From: Streptomyces flaveolus | GTDB lineage: Bacteria; Actinomycetota; Actinomycetes; Streptomycetales; Streptomycetaceae | Length of the DNA: 64,000 nucleotides | Direction of reading: 5' to 3' | Assembly: GCF_000716535.1 (NCBI RefSeq) | Contig: NZ_JNWV01000037.1 | Coordinates: 124,001-188,000, forward strand | In this document: positions 51,501 to 59,127 of the stretch, one piece after another | How positions within the stretch are numbered: position 1 is the first letter of the stretch | Layout of the letters: every line of letters starts with the position of its first letter | Program-made: the position numbers and the translations under genes | The notes under the pieces: generated by a model | Seen by the model: only the letters and a program-made list of their open reading frames with translations | What the model was told of the DNA's origin: nothing | Databases searched by the model: none

Positions 51501-51999
51501 GGCGGGCCGCACCCCGGTGGTGAGCGAGCACGACTTCGACGTCACCCTCGAAGCGGGCGACTACCAGGTCCGCATCCGCGGCCAGATGGACCGCGTGGAG
51601 ACGGACGCCGAGGGCCGCGCCTACGTGGTCGACTTCAAGACCGGCAAACAGGCGCCCACCGCCGGCGAGGTGGAGCGGCACCCCCAGCTCGCCGTCTACC
51701 AGCTCGCCGTCCGCGAAGGCGCCGTCGACACGGCCTTCGACGGCGTACGCCCCGAGCCGGGCGGCGCCGAACTCGTCCACCTCAGACAGGGCGCCGCCAA
51801 GCGCGACGGGGGCGACGACCTGCCCAAGGTGCAGACCCAGGAGCCGCCGACGGGGGAGTGGGTCGGCGAGCTGCTGGCCACCGCCGCGGGGAAGGTCCTC
51901 GACGAGCGGTTCACACCGAGTGCCGGCCAGCACTGCACGCACTGCGCGTTCCGGGCATCGTGCAGCGCGCGCCCGGAGGGACGGCACGTGGTCGAGTGA
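48514..51999 (+). CDS. AdnA-like UvrD-family helicase with RecB-type nuclease
   Basis: The product is about 1161 aa from GTG 48514 (GTG 48433 would add 27 residues). Helicase motifs: Walker A AGPGTGKTTT, motif II VDEYQDTD, GDPDQSIYAFRGAD, motif V TAHRAKGLEW, motif VI VAATRARDRL. An Ala/Gly/Glu-rich insertion (about 490-560) is lineage-specific. The C-terminal PD-(D/E)xK nuclease has VVDFKTGK and QLAVYQLAV, plus a terminal CTHCAFRASC that with an upstream Cys could bind an Fe-S cluster. By order and architecture it matches mycobacterial AdnA, half of the AdnAB double-strand-break end-resection machine. Confidence 0.9.
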   Translation: MSSSSSTRRPPHPPVRQGSRGAYRLVRTPPAVVDPPRLDAAQRAVVDHRTGPLLVLAGPGTGKTTTLVESVAARIARGGDPERILVLTFSRKAAVDLRDRMALRMGAARAPRATTFHSYCYALVRAHQDSGRFTEPLRLLSGPEQDVTVRELLAGQPELERLGLTHVRWPDELRACLTTRGFADEVRAVLARSRELGLGPDALDAFARRIGRPDWRAAAAFLAEYLDTLDLQGVLDYAELVHRAVLLARRPETAARLAAQYDAVYVDEYQDTDAAQVRLLHALAGGGRTLVAFGDPDQSIYAFRGADVNGILDFPAAFRRADGRPAPVAVLRTSRRSGAALLAATRLITQRMPLSRLPAEKVRAHREPAAVRDGGRVEVHTYPTPGAEVDNIADVLRRAHLEDGVPWSDMAVLVRAGSRLPALRRALTAAGVPLDVDGDELPLRHEPAVAPLLTALRAVATAEARHRDEEPAGAPEGGEPAGEETTGERAGGAGEGAATDASGERAGASGEHVDIVGGRTGAAGERTSAVAEPAPGASWLDTETALTLLTSPLAGMDAADLRRLGRALREEERAAGNPLPPPSDELLARALAEPERLAVHDPAYARGAQRLGALLRKVRERLAGGGTAEEALWDLWQGTPWPGRLERAARRGGAAGRNADRDLDAVCALFATAARAEERIGGRGALNFLEQIEAEDIAADTLARRAVRPDAVRVMTAHRAKGLEWRLVVVAGVQEGLWPDLRRRGSLLEADRIGRDGLAEPLTPGALLAEERRLFYVAATRARDRLVVTAVKAPADDGDQPSRFLTELGVEPRDVTGRPRRPLSVAALVAELRATTVDPRASAALREAAARRLARLAALADEDGRPLVPSAHPYRWWGMFEPTESKVPLRHRDQPVVLSGSALDQLANTCALQWFLGREVRADAPATTAQGFGNVVHVLADEVASGRTPADLDVLMERLDSVWNALAFDAPWKSRQEKDNARVALERFLNWHVLDRAGRTPVVSEHDFDVTLEAGDYQVRIRGQMDRVETDAEGRAYVVDFKTGKQAPTAGEVERHPQLAVYQLAVREGAVDTAFDGVRPEPGGAELVHLRQGAAKRDGGDDLPKVQTQEPPTGEWVGELLATAAGKVLDERFTPSAGQHCTHCAFRASCSARPEGRHVVE

Positions 52000-52173
52000 C
52001 CCGACCGCGACGCGAGCGACGTGGCCCCGACCAGGGTGACGTGGGTCTCACCCAGGGTGACGTGACCCTGGCGAGGGTGATGTACGGCACCACAGGGGCT
52101 GACCTGCGCTTCTTCCGTCCCGGGCGGCCGATCCGGTCTCGATTGTCAGTCCCCGCCGCTAGCCTCTTTCGAC

Positions 52174-55100
52174 ATGCCCGCCCGTATCACCGACCCCGAG
52201 CAGCTCAAAGAGCTCCTCGGCATCCCGTTCACCCCGGAGCAGACGGCCTGCATCACCGCGCCGCCCGCCCCGCAGGTGATCGTGGCCGGTGCCGGGTCGG
52301 GCAAGACCACCGTGATGGCGGCCCGCGTGGTCTGGCTGGTCGGCACCGGACAGGTCGCCCCCGAACAGGTCCTCGGCCTGACCTTCACCAACAAGGCCGC
52401 CGGCGAGCTGGCCGAACGCGTCCGCAAGGCGCTGATCAAGGCCGGCGTCACCGACCCCGATGTCATCGACCCGGACAACCCCCCGGGCGAGCCGGTCATT
52501 TCGACGTACCACTCCTTCGCCGGCCGCCTGCTCACCGACCACGGCCTGCGGCTCGGCCTGGAGCCCAGTTCACGCCTGCTGGCCGACGCCACCCGCTACC
52601 AGCTCGCCGCGCGCGTGCTGCGCGAGGCCCCTGGCCCGTACCCGGCACTGACCCGCTCCTTCGCCGACCTCGTCAGCGACCTGCTCGCACTCGACTCCGA
52701 ACTCGCCGAGCACCTCGTGGACCCCGAGGAACTGCGCACCTGGGACAGCGGCCTGCTGCGCACCCTGGACGGGGCCAAGCTCACCAACGCCGACCTGCGC
52801 AAGATCCCGGAGGCCGCAGCGGCCCGCCGGGAACTCGCCGAACTCGTCCAGCGCTACCGGGCCGCCAAGCGCGCGCGGGACCTGCTCGACTTCGGCGACC
52901 AGATCGCCCTGTCGGCCCGCCTCGCCCGCATCCCCGAGGTGGGCCGCCTGCTGCGCGACGAGTTCCGCGTGGTGCTCCTGGACGAGTACCAGGACACCTC
53001 CGTGGCCCAGCGCGTCCTGCTCGCCGGCCTGTTCGGCGCCGGCACCGGCCACCCGGTGACCGCCGTCGGCGACCCCTGCCAGGCCATCTACGGCTGGCGC
53101 GGCGCCTCCGTCGCCAACCTGGACGACTTCCCCGACCACTTCGCCCACGCCGACGGCAGGCCCGCCACCCGGCACGCGCTCAGCGAGAACCGCCGCAGCG
53201 GCGGGCGCCTGCTCGACCTCGCCAACGACCTCGCCGCACCCCTGCGCGCCCTGCACGCGGGCGTGGAGGCCCTCCGCCCGGCCCCCGGCGCCGAGTACGA
53301 CGGCACGGTCCGCTGCGCCCTGCTGCCCACCCACGCCGAGGAGATCGACTGGATCGCCGACTCCCTCGCCCACCTCGTGCACACCGGCACGCCACCCGGT
53401 GAGATCGCCGTACTGTGCCGAACCGCGACCGACTTCGCCGAGATCCAGGGCGCCCTCGTCGCCCGTGACATCCCCGTGGAGGTCGTCGGCCTCTCCGGCC
53501 TGCTCCACCTGCCCGAGATCGCCGACCTCGTCGCCGTGTGCGAGGTCCTCCAGGACCCCGGCGCCAACGCCGCCCTGGTGCGCCTGCTGACCGGACCGCG
53601 CTGGCGCATCGGGCCCCGCGACCTCGCCCTGCTGGGCCGCCGCGCCCGGCTGCTGGTCGCCCACGCGCGCGTGGACGGCACCGACGACCCGGACCGCCGG
53701 CTCGCCGAGGCCGTGGAGGGCGTCGACCCGTCCGAGGTGATCTCGCTCGCGGACGCCCTGGACACCTTCCTGGAAGCGCCCATGGAGAAGGGCGACGACG
53801 ACGGGCTGCCGTTCTCCCCGGACGCGCGCGTGCGCTTCGCCCGGCTCGCCGCCGAGCTGCGCGACCTGCGCCGCTCGCTGTCCGACCCGCTGATGGACGT
53901 CCTGCACCGCGTCCTCGCCGTCACCGGCCTGGAGGTGGAGCTGTCGGCGTCCCCGCACGCGCTCGCCGCCCGCCGCCGCGAGACCCTGTCCAACTTCCTG
54001 GACATCGCCGCCTCCTTCGCCGCGAGCGACAGCGAGGCCACCCTGCTGGCCTTCCTCGGCTTCCTGCGCACCGCCGCCCAGTACGAGAAGGGCCTCGACA
54101 ACGCCCTGCCCGGCGGCGAGAACACCGTCAAGGTGCTCACCGCGCACAAGTCCAAGGGCCTGGAGTGGGACGTCGTGGCCGTCCCCGGACTCGTGACCGG
54201 CACCTTCCCCAGCGGCCAGGGCCGCGAGAAGTGGACCGCGCAGGCCAAGGTGCTGCCGCACGCCCTGCGCGGCGACACCGACACCCTGCCCGACGTGCAC
54301 TCCTGGGACTCGCGCGGCATGAAGGCCTTCCACGAGGCCATGAAGGAGCACCAGCACACCGAGGAACTCCGCCTCGGCTACGTCACCTTCACCCGCCCCC
54401 GCTCGCTCCTGCTCGGCTCCGGCCACTGGTGGGGGCCCAGCCAGAAGAAGCCGCGCGGCCCCTCCGACTTCCTCCAGGCCCTGTACGACCACTGCGCCGC
54501 CGGGTACGGCGAGATCGAGGTGTGGGCGGACCCGCCCGCCGAGGACGCGGAGAACCCGGCCCTGCGCGCGGCCACCGCCGACCAGGTGTGGCCGCTCCCG
54601 CTGGACGCCGCCGCCCTGGCCCGCCGCCGCGCCGCCGCCGAGACCGTCCTCGCCCACCTGGACGCCCTCGCCGCCGGACCCGCCGACGGGCGCCGACCGG
54701 CCCTGCACGACCCCGCCGGCGCCGACCACCCGGACTGGCCCGCGCCACCGGACGACGACCCGTACGGCGACGACCCGTACGGCGACGACCCGTACGGCGA
54801 CGATCCGTACGGCGAGGAGCGGTACGCGGGCGTCCCGCACGAGGAGGATCTTCCGCACGACGATCCGTTCGGCGACGACCCCTTCCACGCCGAGCCCTTC
54901 GACGGCGACCCCTCCCACGCCGAGCCCCTCCACGACGACCCCTTCGGCGGCGAGCCCTTCGACCGGGACTCCTGGCACGCCGAACGACCCACGGTCCCGC
55001 ACCAGGCGCCCGCCCCGCAGGACCGTCCCCGGGTCGCCGAACCGCAGCCCACCACCGCCCTCACCCCGGAGGAGGCCCGCACCATCGCCTCCTGGGACCG

Positions 55101-55770
55101 TGACCTGGACGCGCTCACCGGAGAGCTGCTGCGCGCCCGGCAGACCGTCACCGAGGTCCCCCTGCCCACCACGCTCACCGCGACCCAGCTGCTGCGGCTC
55201 GCCGAGGACCCGGACGGGCTCGCACAGGAACTCGCGCGCCCCATGCCGCGCCCCCCGCAACCGGCCGCGCGCCGGGGCACCCGGTTCCACGCCTGGGTGG
55301 AAACCCGCTTCGAGGAGCTGACCCTGCCCCTGCTGGAACCGGACGAGCTGCCCGGCGGCGACGCCGAGATCGCCGACGAACGCGACCTGGAAGCCCTCAA
55401 GGAGGCCTTCGAACGCACCGAGTACGCCCGGCGCACCCCGTACCGGGTCGAGACCCCCTTCCAGCTCACCCTCGCCGGCCGCGTCGTCCGGGGCCGCATC
55501 GACGCCGTCTACCGGCACGGCGACGGCGACGGGGCGACGTACGAGATCGTCGACTGGAAGACCGGCCGCACCGGCACCGCCGACCCGCTCCAGCTCGCCG
55601 TGTACCGGCTGGCCTGGGCCGAGCAGCAGGGCATACCGCCCGAGTCGGTCACCGCGTCGTTCCTGTACGTGCGCACCGGCGAGGTCGTACGCCCCGAGGG
55701 CCTGCCGGACCGGGCCGCGCTGGAGCGGCTGCTCACGGGCGAGGCGGAACGCACACCGGAGGCAGGCTGA
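52174..55770 (+). CDS. AdnB-like UvrD-family helicase with RecB-type nuclease
   Basis: The product is 1198 aa from ATG 52174, 174 bases after the AdnA-like gene. Walker A AGAGSGKTTV, motif II LLDEYQDTS, GDPCQAIYGWRGA, motif V TAHKSKGLEWDVV, motif VI YVTFTRPRSLL. The C-terminal nuclease has RIDAVYR, IVDWKTGR and QLAVYRLAWA but no Fe-S cysteines. Between helicase and nuclease, residues about 850-950 form a DDPYG-rich acidic repeat linker. It should form a heterodimer with the preceding protein for recombinational repair. Confidence 0.9.
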   Translation: MPARITDPEQLKELLGIPFTPEQTACITAPPAPQVIVAGAGSGKTTVMAARVVWLVGTGQVAPEQVLGLTFTNKAAGELAERVRKALIKAGVTDPDVIDPDNPPGEPVISTYHSFAGRLLTDHGLRLGLEPSSRLLADATRYQLAARVLREAPGPYPALTRSFADLVSDLLALDSELAEHLVDPEELRTWDSGLLRTLDGAKLTNADLRKIPEAAAARRELAELVQRYRAAKRARDLLDFGDQIALSARLARIPEVGRLLRDEFRVVLLDEYQDTSVAQRVLLAGLFGAGTGHPVTAVGDPCQAIYGWRGASVANLDDFPDHFAHADGRPATRHALSENRRSGGRLLDLANDLAAPLRALHAGVEALRPAPGAEYDGTVRCALLPTHAEEIDWIADSLAHLVHTGTPPGEIAVLCRTATDFAEIQGALVARDIPVEVVGLSGLLHLPEIADLVAVCEVLQDPGANAALVRLLTGPRWRIGPRDLALLGRRARLLVAHARVDGTDDPDRRLAEAVEGVDPSEVISLADALDTFLEAPMEKGDDDGLPFSPDARVRFARLAAELRDLRRSLSDPLMDVLHRVLAVTGLEVELSASPHALAARRRETLSNFLDIAASFAASDSEATLLAFLGFLRTAAQYEKGLDNALPGGENTVKVLTAHKSKGLEWDVVAVPGLVTGTFPSGQGREKWTAQAKVLPHALRGDTDTLPDVHSWDSRGMKAFHEAMKEHQHTEELRLGYVTFTRPRSLLLGSGHWWGPSQKKPRGPSDFLQALYDHCAAGYGEIEVWADPPAEDAENPALRAATADQVWPLPLDAAALARRRAAAETVLAHLDALAAGPADGRRPALHDPAGADHPDWPAPPDDDPYGDDPYGDDPYGDDPYGEERYAGVPHEEDLPHDDPFGDDPFHAEPFDGDPSHAEPLHDDPFGGEPFDRDSWHAERPTVPHQAPAPQDRPRVAEPQPTTALTPEEARTIASWDRDLDALTGELLRARQTVTEVPLPTTLTATQLLRLAEDPDGLAQELARPMPRPPQPAARRGTRFHAWVETRFEELTLPLLEPDELPGGDAEIADERDLEALKEAFERTEYARRTPYRVETPFQLTLAGRVVRGRIDAVYRHGDGDGATYEIVDWKTGRTGTADPLQLAVYRLAWAEQQGIPPESVTASFLYVRTGEVVRPEGLPDRAALERLLTGEAERTPEAG
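54754..54813 (+). repeat. 15-bp in-frame tandem repeat in the adnB-like gene
   Basis: Four copies of gacgacccgtacggc (the last with one T) encode DDPYG repeats. Degenerate DDPFG/AEPF units continue for about 150 bases. The array lies in the interdomain linker, so copy-number change would alter linker length without breaking the frame. Confidence 0.85.
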
Positions 55771-55823
55771 GTGTGACGAACCGCCCGCCGAGGATGCCGG
55801 CGCGGGCGGATAGGCTCGTGAGC

Positions 55824-57227
55824 ATGAGCCAGACCCCGGACAGCGCCGTCCGCACGTACATCGAGCAGCACCGCGCCGCCTTCCTCGACGACCTCACCGC
55901 GTGGCTGCGCATCCCCTCCGTGTCGGCCCAGCCCGAGCACGCTCCCGACGTACGGCGCAGCGCGGACTGGCTCGCCGCCGAGCTGAAGCGGAGCGGCTTC
56001 CCGACCGCCGAGGTCTGGCAGACCCCCGGTGCCCCCGCCGTCTTCGCCGAGTGGCCGTCCGGCGACCCGGAGGCACCCACGGTCCTGGTCTACGGTCATC
56101 ACGACGTGCAGCCCGCCGCCCGCGAGGACGGCTGGGACAGCGACCCCTTCGAACCGGTCGTCCGCGAGAACCGCCTCTACGCGCGCGGGGCGGCCGACGA
56201 CAAGGGCCAGGTGTTCTTCCACACACTCGGCGTCCGCGCCCACCTCGCCGCGACCGGCCGCACCGCGCCGGCCGTCAACCTCAAGCTGCTGATCGAGGGC
56301 GAGGAGGAGTCCGGCTCCCCGCACTTCCGGACCCTGGTGGAAGAGCGCGCGGGGCGCGTCGCCGCCGACGCCGTGATCGTCTCCGACACCGGCATGTGGT
56401 CCGAGGACACCCCGACCGTGTGCACCGGCATGCGCGGCCTCGCCGAGTGCGAGATCCGGCTGTACGGACCCGGCCAGGACATCCACTCCGGCTCCTTCGG
56501 CGGCGCCGTGCCCAACCCGGCCACCGCCGCCGCCCGCCTGGTCGCCGCCCTCCACGACGAGCACGCGCGCGTGGCGGTCCCCGGCTTCTACGACGGCATC
56601 GTCGAGCTGACCGACCGCGAACGCGAACTGTTCGCCGAGCTGCCCTTCGACGAGGAGCGCTGGCTGCGCACCGCCAAGTCCTCCGCCCTCCACGGCGAGG
56701 CCGGCTACTCGACCCTGGAGCGCATCTGGGCCCGCCCGACCGCCGAGGTCAACGGCATCGGCGGCGGCTACCAGGGCCCCGGCAGCAAGACGATCATCCC
56801 CGCCACCGCCATGGTGAAGCTGTCCTTCCGGCTGGTCGCCGGCCAGGACCCCGACCAGATCGAGAAGGCCGTCCGCGCCTGGGCCGCCGAGCAGGTGCCC
56901 GCCGGGATCCGGTACGAGATCGACTTCGGCTCGGCCACGCGCCCCTGCCTGACCCCGCTCGACCACCCCGCGCTGCAGTCCGTGGCCCGCGCCATGGGCC
57001 GCGCCTTCCAGGGGCCGGTCCGCTTCACCCGGGAGGGCGGCTCCGGACCCGCCGCCGACCTCCAGGAAGTCCTCGGCGCCCCCGTGCTCTTCCTGGGCAT
57101 CTCCGTCCCGTCCGACGGCTGGCACGCACCCAACGAGAAGGTCGAGCTGGACCTCCTCCTCAAGGGCGTCGAGACCAGCGCCTACCTGTGGGACGACCTG
57201 GCCCGGAACTGGCGTACCGCACCCTGA
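55824..57227 (+). CDS. M20 family dipeptidase/peptidase
   Basis: The product is 467 aa from ATG 55824; a TAGGCT -10-like box ends 7 bases upstream, suggesting a leaderless message. M20 metal-site motifs: YGHHDVQPA (near residue 94), RGAADDKGQ (near 127), EGEEESGS (near 161), and the late His in GWHAPNEKV. The dimerisation domain occupies about 200-320. It is a zinc-dependent cytoplasmic carnosinase-like peptidase (ArgE/CPG2 group). It is set between the AdnB-like gene and nudC; link to repair is not evident. Confidence 0.94.
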   Translation: MSQTPDSAVRTYIEQHRAAFLDDLTAWLRIPSVSAQPEHAPDVRRSADWLAAELKRSGFPTAEVWQTPGAPAVFAEWPSGDPEAPTVLVYGHHDVQPAAREDGWDSDPFEPVVRENRLYARGAADDKGQVFFHTLGVRAHLAATGRTAPAVNLKLLIEGEEESGSPHFRTLVEERAGRVAADAVIVSDTGMWSEDTPTVCTGMRGLAECEIRLYGPGQDIHSGSFGGAVPNPATAAARLVAALHDEHARVAVPGFYDGIVELTDRERELFAELPFDEERWLRTAKSSALHGEAGYSTLERIWARPTAEVNGIGGGYQGPGSKTIIPATAMVKLSFRLVAGQDPDQIEKAVRAWAAEQVPAGIRYEIDFGSATRPCLTPLDHPALQSVARAMGRAFQGPVRFTREGGSGPAADLQEVLGAPVLFLGISVPSDGWHAPNEKVELDLLLKGVETSAYLWDDLARNWRTAP

Positions 57228-57390
57228 CCGGCCGGCGCCGTACGGCCGGGCACCGCGCGCGGGGCACACTGGAGGGACCGCCCCGACCGTCCCGCCGCCC
57301 CGGCCGCACCCGGCCCGGTGCCCTCCCGCCCTACGTCCCGCCGAACCGCCCGCCGAAAGAACCGCTGCACTGGGGGAGTTGGAAGCACCC

Positions 57391-58335
57391 GTGACCACCT
57401 GGACCGACCACACAGCCGACCGACCCATCTCGCTGACCGCCCCGAGCGGCATCGACCGCGCCGCCCACCACCGGCTGGACGAGGCCTGGCTCGCGGCGGC
57501 GTGGAGCCACCCCACGACCCGCTGTTTCGTGGTCTCCGGCGGTCAGGTGCTCATCGACGAGACCCCGGACGGCCGGACCGAACTCGTCATGACGCCGTCC
57601 TTCGAGGCCCCGCTCACCGAGGCGCACCGCTACTTCCTCGGCATCGACGAGGAGGGTGTCAGCTACTTCGCGCTCCAGAAGGACGCGCTGCCCGGCCGCA
57701 TCGACCAGTCCGCGCGCCCCGCGGGCCTGCGGGAAGCCGGCCTGCTGCTGTCCCCGCGCGACGTCGGGCTCATGGTGCACGCGGTCGGGCTGGAGAACTG
57801 GCAGCGCACCCACCGCTTCTGCTCCCGCTGCGGCGAGCGCACGGTCATCGCGGCCGCCGGCCACATCCGCCGCTGCCCGGCCTGCGGCGCCGAGCACTAC
57901 CCGCGTACCGACCCCGCCGTGATCATGGCGGTCACCGACGAGGACGACCGCATCCTGCTCGGCCGTCAGGTGCACTGGCCCGAGGGCCGCTTCTCCACGC
58001 TCGCCGGGTTCGTGGAGCCCGGCGAGTCCATCGAGCAGGCGGTGCGCCGCGAGGTGTCCGAGGAGGTCGGCGTCACCGTCGGCCCGGTCGAGTACGTCGC
58101 CAGCCAGCCCTGGCCCTTCCCGTCCAGCCTGATGCTCGGCTTCATGGCCCGCGCCACGTCCACCGAGATCGACGTGGACGGGGACGAGATCCACGAGGCC
58201 CGCTGGTTCTCCCGCGAGGAACTGCACGCGGCCTTCGAGTCCGGCGAGGTGCTGCCGCCCTACGGCATCTCCATCGCGGCCCGCCTGATCGAAATGTGGT
58301 ACGGCAAGCCCCTGCCGACCCGCAGCTTCGTCTGA
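57391..58335 (+). CDS. nudC: NAD+ diphosphatase / NADH pyrophosphatase
   Basis: The product is 314 aa from GTG 57391 with ggaag upstream. A four-Cys zinc ribbon (CSRCGERT and CPACGAEHYPR, residues about 145-175) precedes the Nudix box GFVEPGESIEQAVRREVSEE and the NudC-specific SQPWPFPSSLMLGF. It cleaves NAD(H) to NMN(H) and AMP, and in other bacteria removes NAD caps from RNA. Its position matches the mycobacterial nudC beside mycoredoxin and uvrD2. A strong terminator follows. Confidence 0.96.
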   Translation: MTTWTDHTADRPISLTAPSGIDRAAHHRLDEAWLAAAWSHPTTRCFVVSGGQVLIDETPDGRTELVMTPSFEAPLTEAHRYFLGIDEEGVSYFALQKDALPGRIDQSARPAGLREAGLLLSPRDVGLMVHAVGLENWQRTHRFCSRCGERTVIAAAGHIRRCPACGAEHYPRTDPAVIMAVTDEDDRILLGRQVHWPEGRFSTLAGFVEPGESIEQAVRREVSEEVGVTVGPVEYVASQPWPFPSSLMLGFMARATSTEIDVDGDEIHEARWFSREELHAAFESGEVLPPYGISIAARLIEMWYGKPLPTRSFV

Positions 58336-58340
58336 GACGG

Positions 58341-58386
58341 CGAACGGCGGCTCCCGAGCCGGTTGGGACTCGGGAGCCGCCGTTCG
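58341..58386. terminator. Bidirectional terminator between nudC and mycoredoxin gene
   Basis: A perfect stem of 18 bp (CGAACGGCGGCTCCCGAG and its complement, 10-base loop) sits in the 64-base gap between the convergent genes. There is no clear T run on either side. Confidence 0.75.
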
Positions 58387-58399
58387 GTGCGGCTCGGGC

Positions 58400-58642
58400 T
58401 CAGGCGGCGAGCTTCTGCTTGACCTGGGCCAGCGACGGGTTCGTCAGGGTGGAGCCGTCCGCGAAGAGCACGGTCGGGACAGTCTGGTTTCCGCCGTTCG
58501 CCTTCTCGACGAAGGCCGCGGACTCGGGGTCCTGCTCGATGTTGATCTCGGTGTAGGCGATGCCCTCCCGGTCCAGCTGGCTCTTCAGCCGCCGGCAGTA
58601 ACCGCACCAAGTCGTGCTGTACATCGTCACAGTGCCCTGCAT
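58400..58642 (-). CDS. mrx1: Mycoredoxin (glutaredoxin-like, CGYC)
   Basis: The product is 80 aa; ATG 58642 has gaggag about 10 bases upstream. The glutaredoxin fold has active-site TTWCGYCRRLK (residues 10-20) and cis-Pro region TVPTVLFADG. Mycoredoxins reduce mycothiol mixed disulfides in actinobacteria, the counterpart of glutaredoxin with glutathione. The order next to nudC and uvrD2 equals that of Rv3198A in M. tuberculosis. Its upstream region is a 22-bp tandem repeat array. Confidence 0.93.
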   Translation of the reverse strand: MQGTVTMYSTTWCGYCRRLKSQLDREGIAYTEINIEQDPESAAFVEKANGGNQTVPTVLFADGSTLTNPSLAQVKQKLAA

Positions 58643-58696
58643 GTCTCTCGCGCTCCTCAGGCAGCTCGGAAAAGGTCGTCCAGGGTGTGAACGTAA

Positions 58697-59020
58697 GGGA
58701 CCGGCCCGCCATTCCCGAGCGACTGGGCCGCCATTTCGGAGCGACCGGGCCGCCGTTCGGGAGCGACCGGGCCGCCGTTCCCGAGCGGCTGGGCCGCCAT
58801 TGCGGAGCGGCTGGGCCGCCATCCCAGAGCGGCTGGGCCGCCATCCCAGAGCGACCGGGCCACCCTTCCCGAGTGACCGGGCCACCCTTCCAAAGCGTCC
58901 AGCGTGCCAGCCCCGGGCGACCGAGCCCGATTCCAGGGCGCCCGGCCCGCCAGTCCCCGGCGACCGGACCCGCAGTACCGGGCCACTGGTCCGCCGATCC
59001 CGGACGCCCGGCCCGCCCGC
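58697..59020. repeat. Degenerate 22-bp tandem repeat array
   Basis: Units of the form GAGCGACYGGGCCGCCRTTC plus two bases repeat head to tail. Eight well-aligned copies run 58717-58892, with degenerate copies on both sides (about 13 in all). The 22-bp period is not a multiple of three, and no frame has a ribosome site, so it is not coding. It fills most of the 485-base divergent region between the mycoredoxin gene and uvrD2; nothing else is visible there except the uvrD2 start region. Confidence 0.8.
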
Positions 59021-59127
59021 CCCGGCGTGCCCTCCCGGCTGTGACGCCTGCCGCATTAGTACGACTGCGAGCCCCAGCCTGTGGACAACCGGCACAGCCG
59101 TCCCGGACGACCTGGCAGCATGGCGGT

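Noticed and set aside
52570..55518. A 982-codon minus-strand frame opposite the AdnB-like gene
   Set aside because: Antisense shadow of a clear UvrD/RecB-type gene, with Gly/Val/Glu-rich low-complexity translation.
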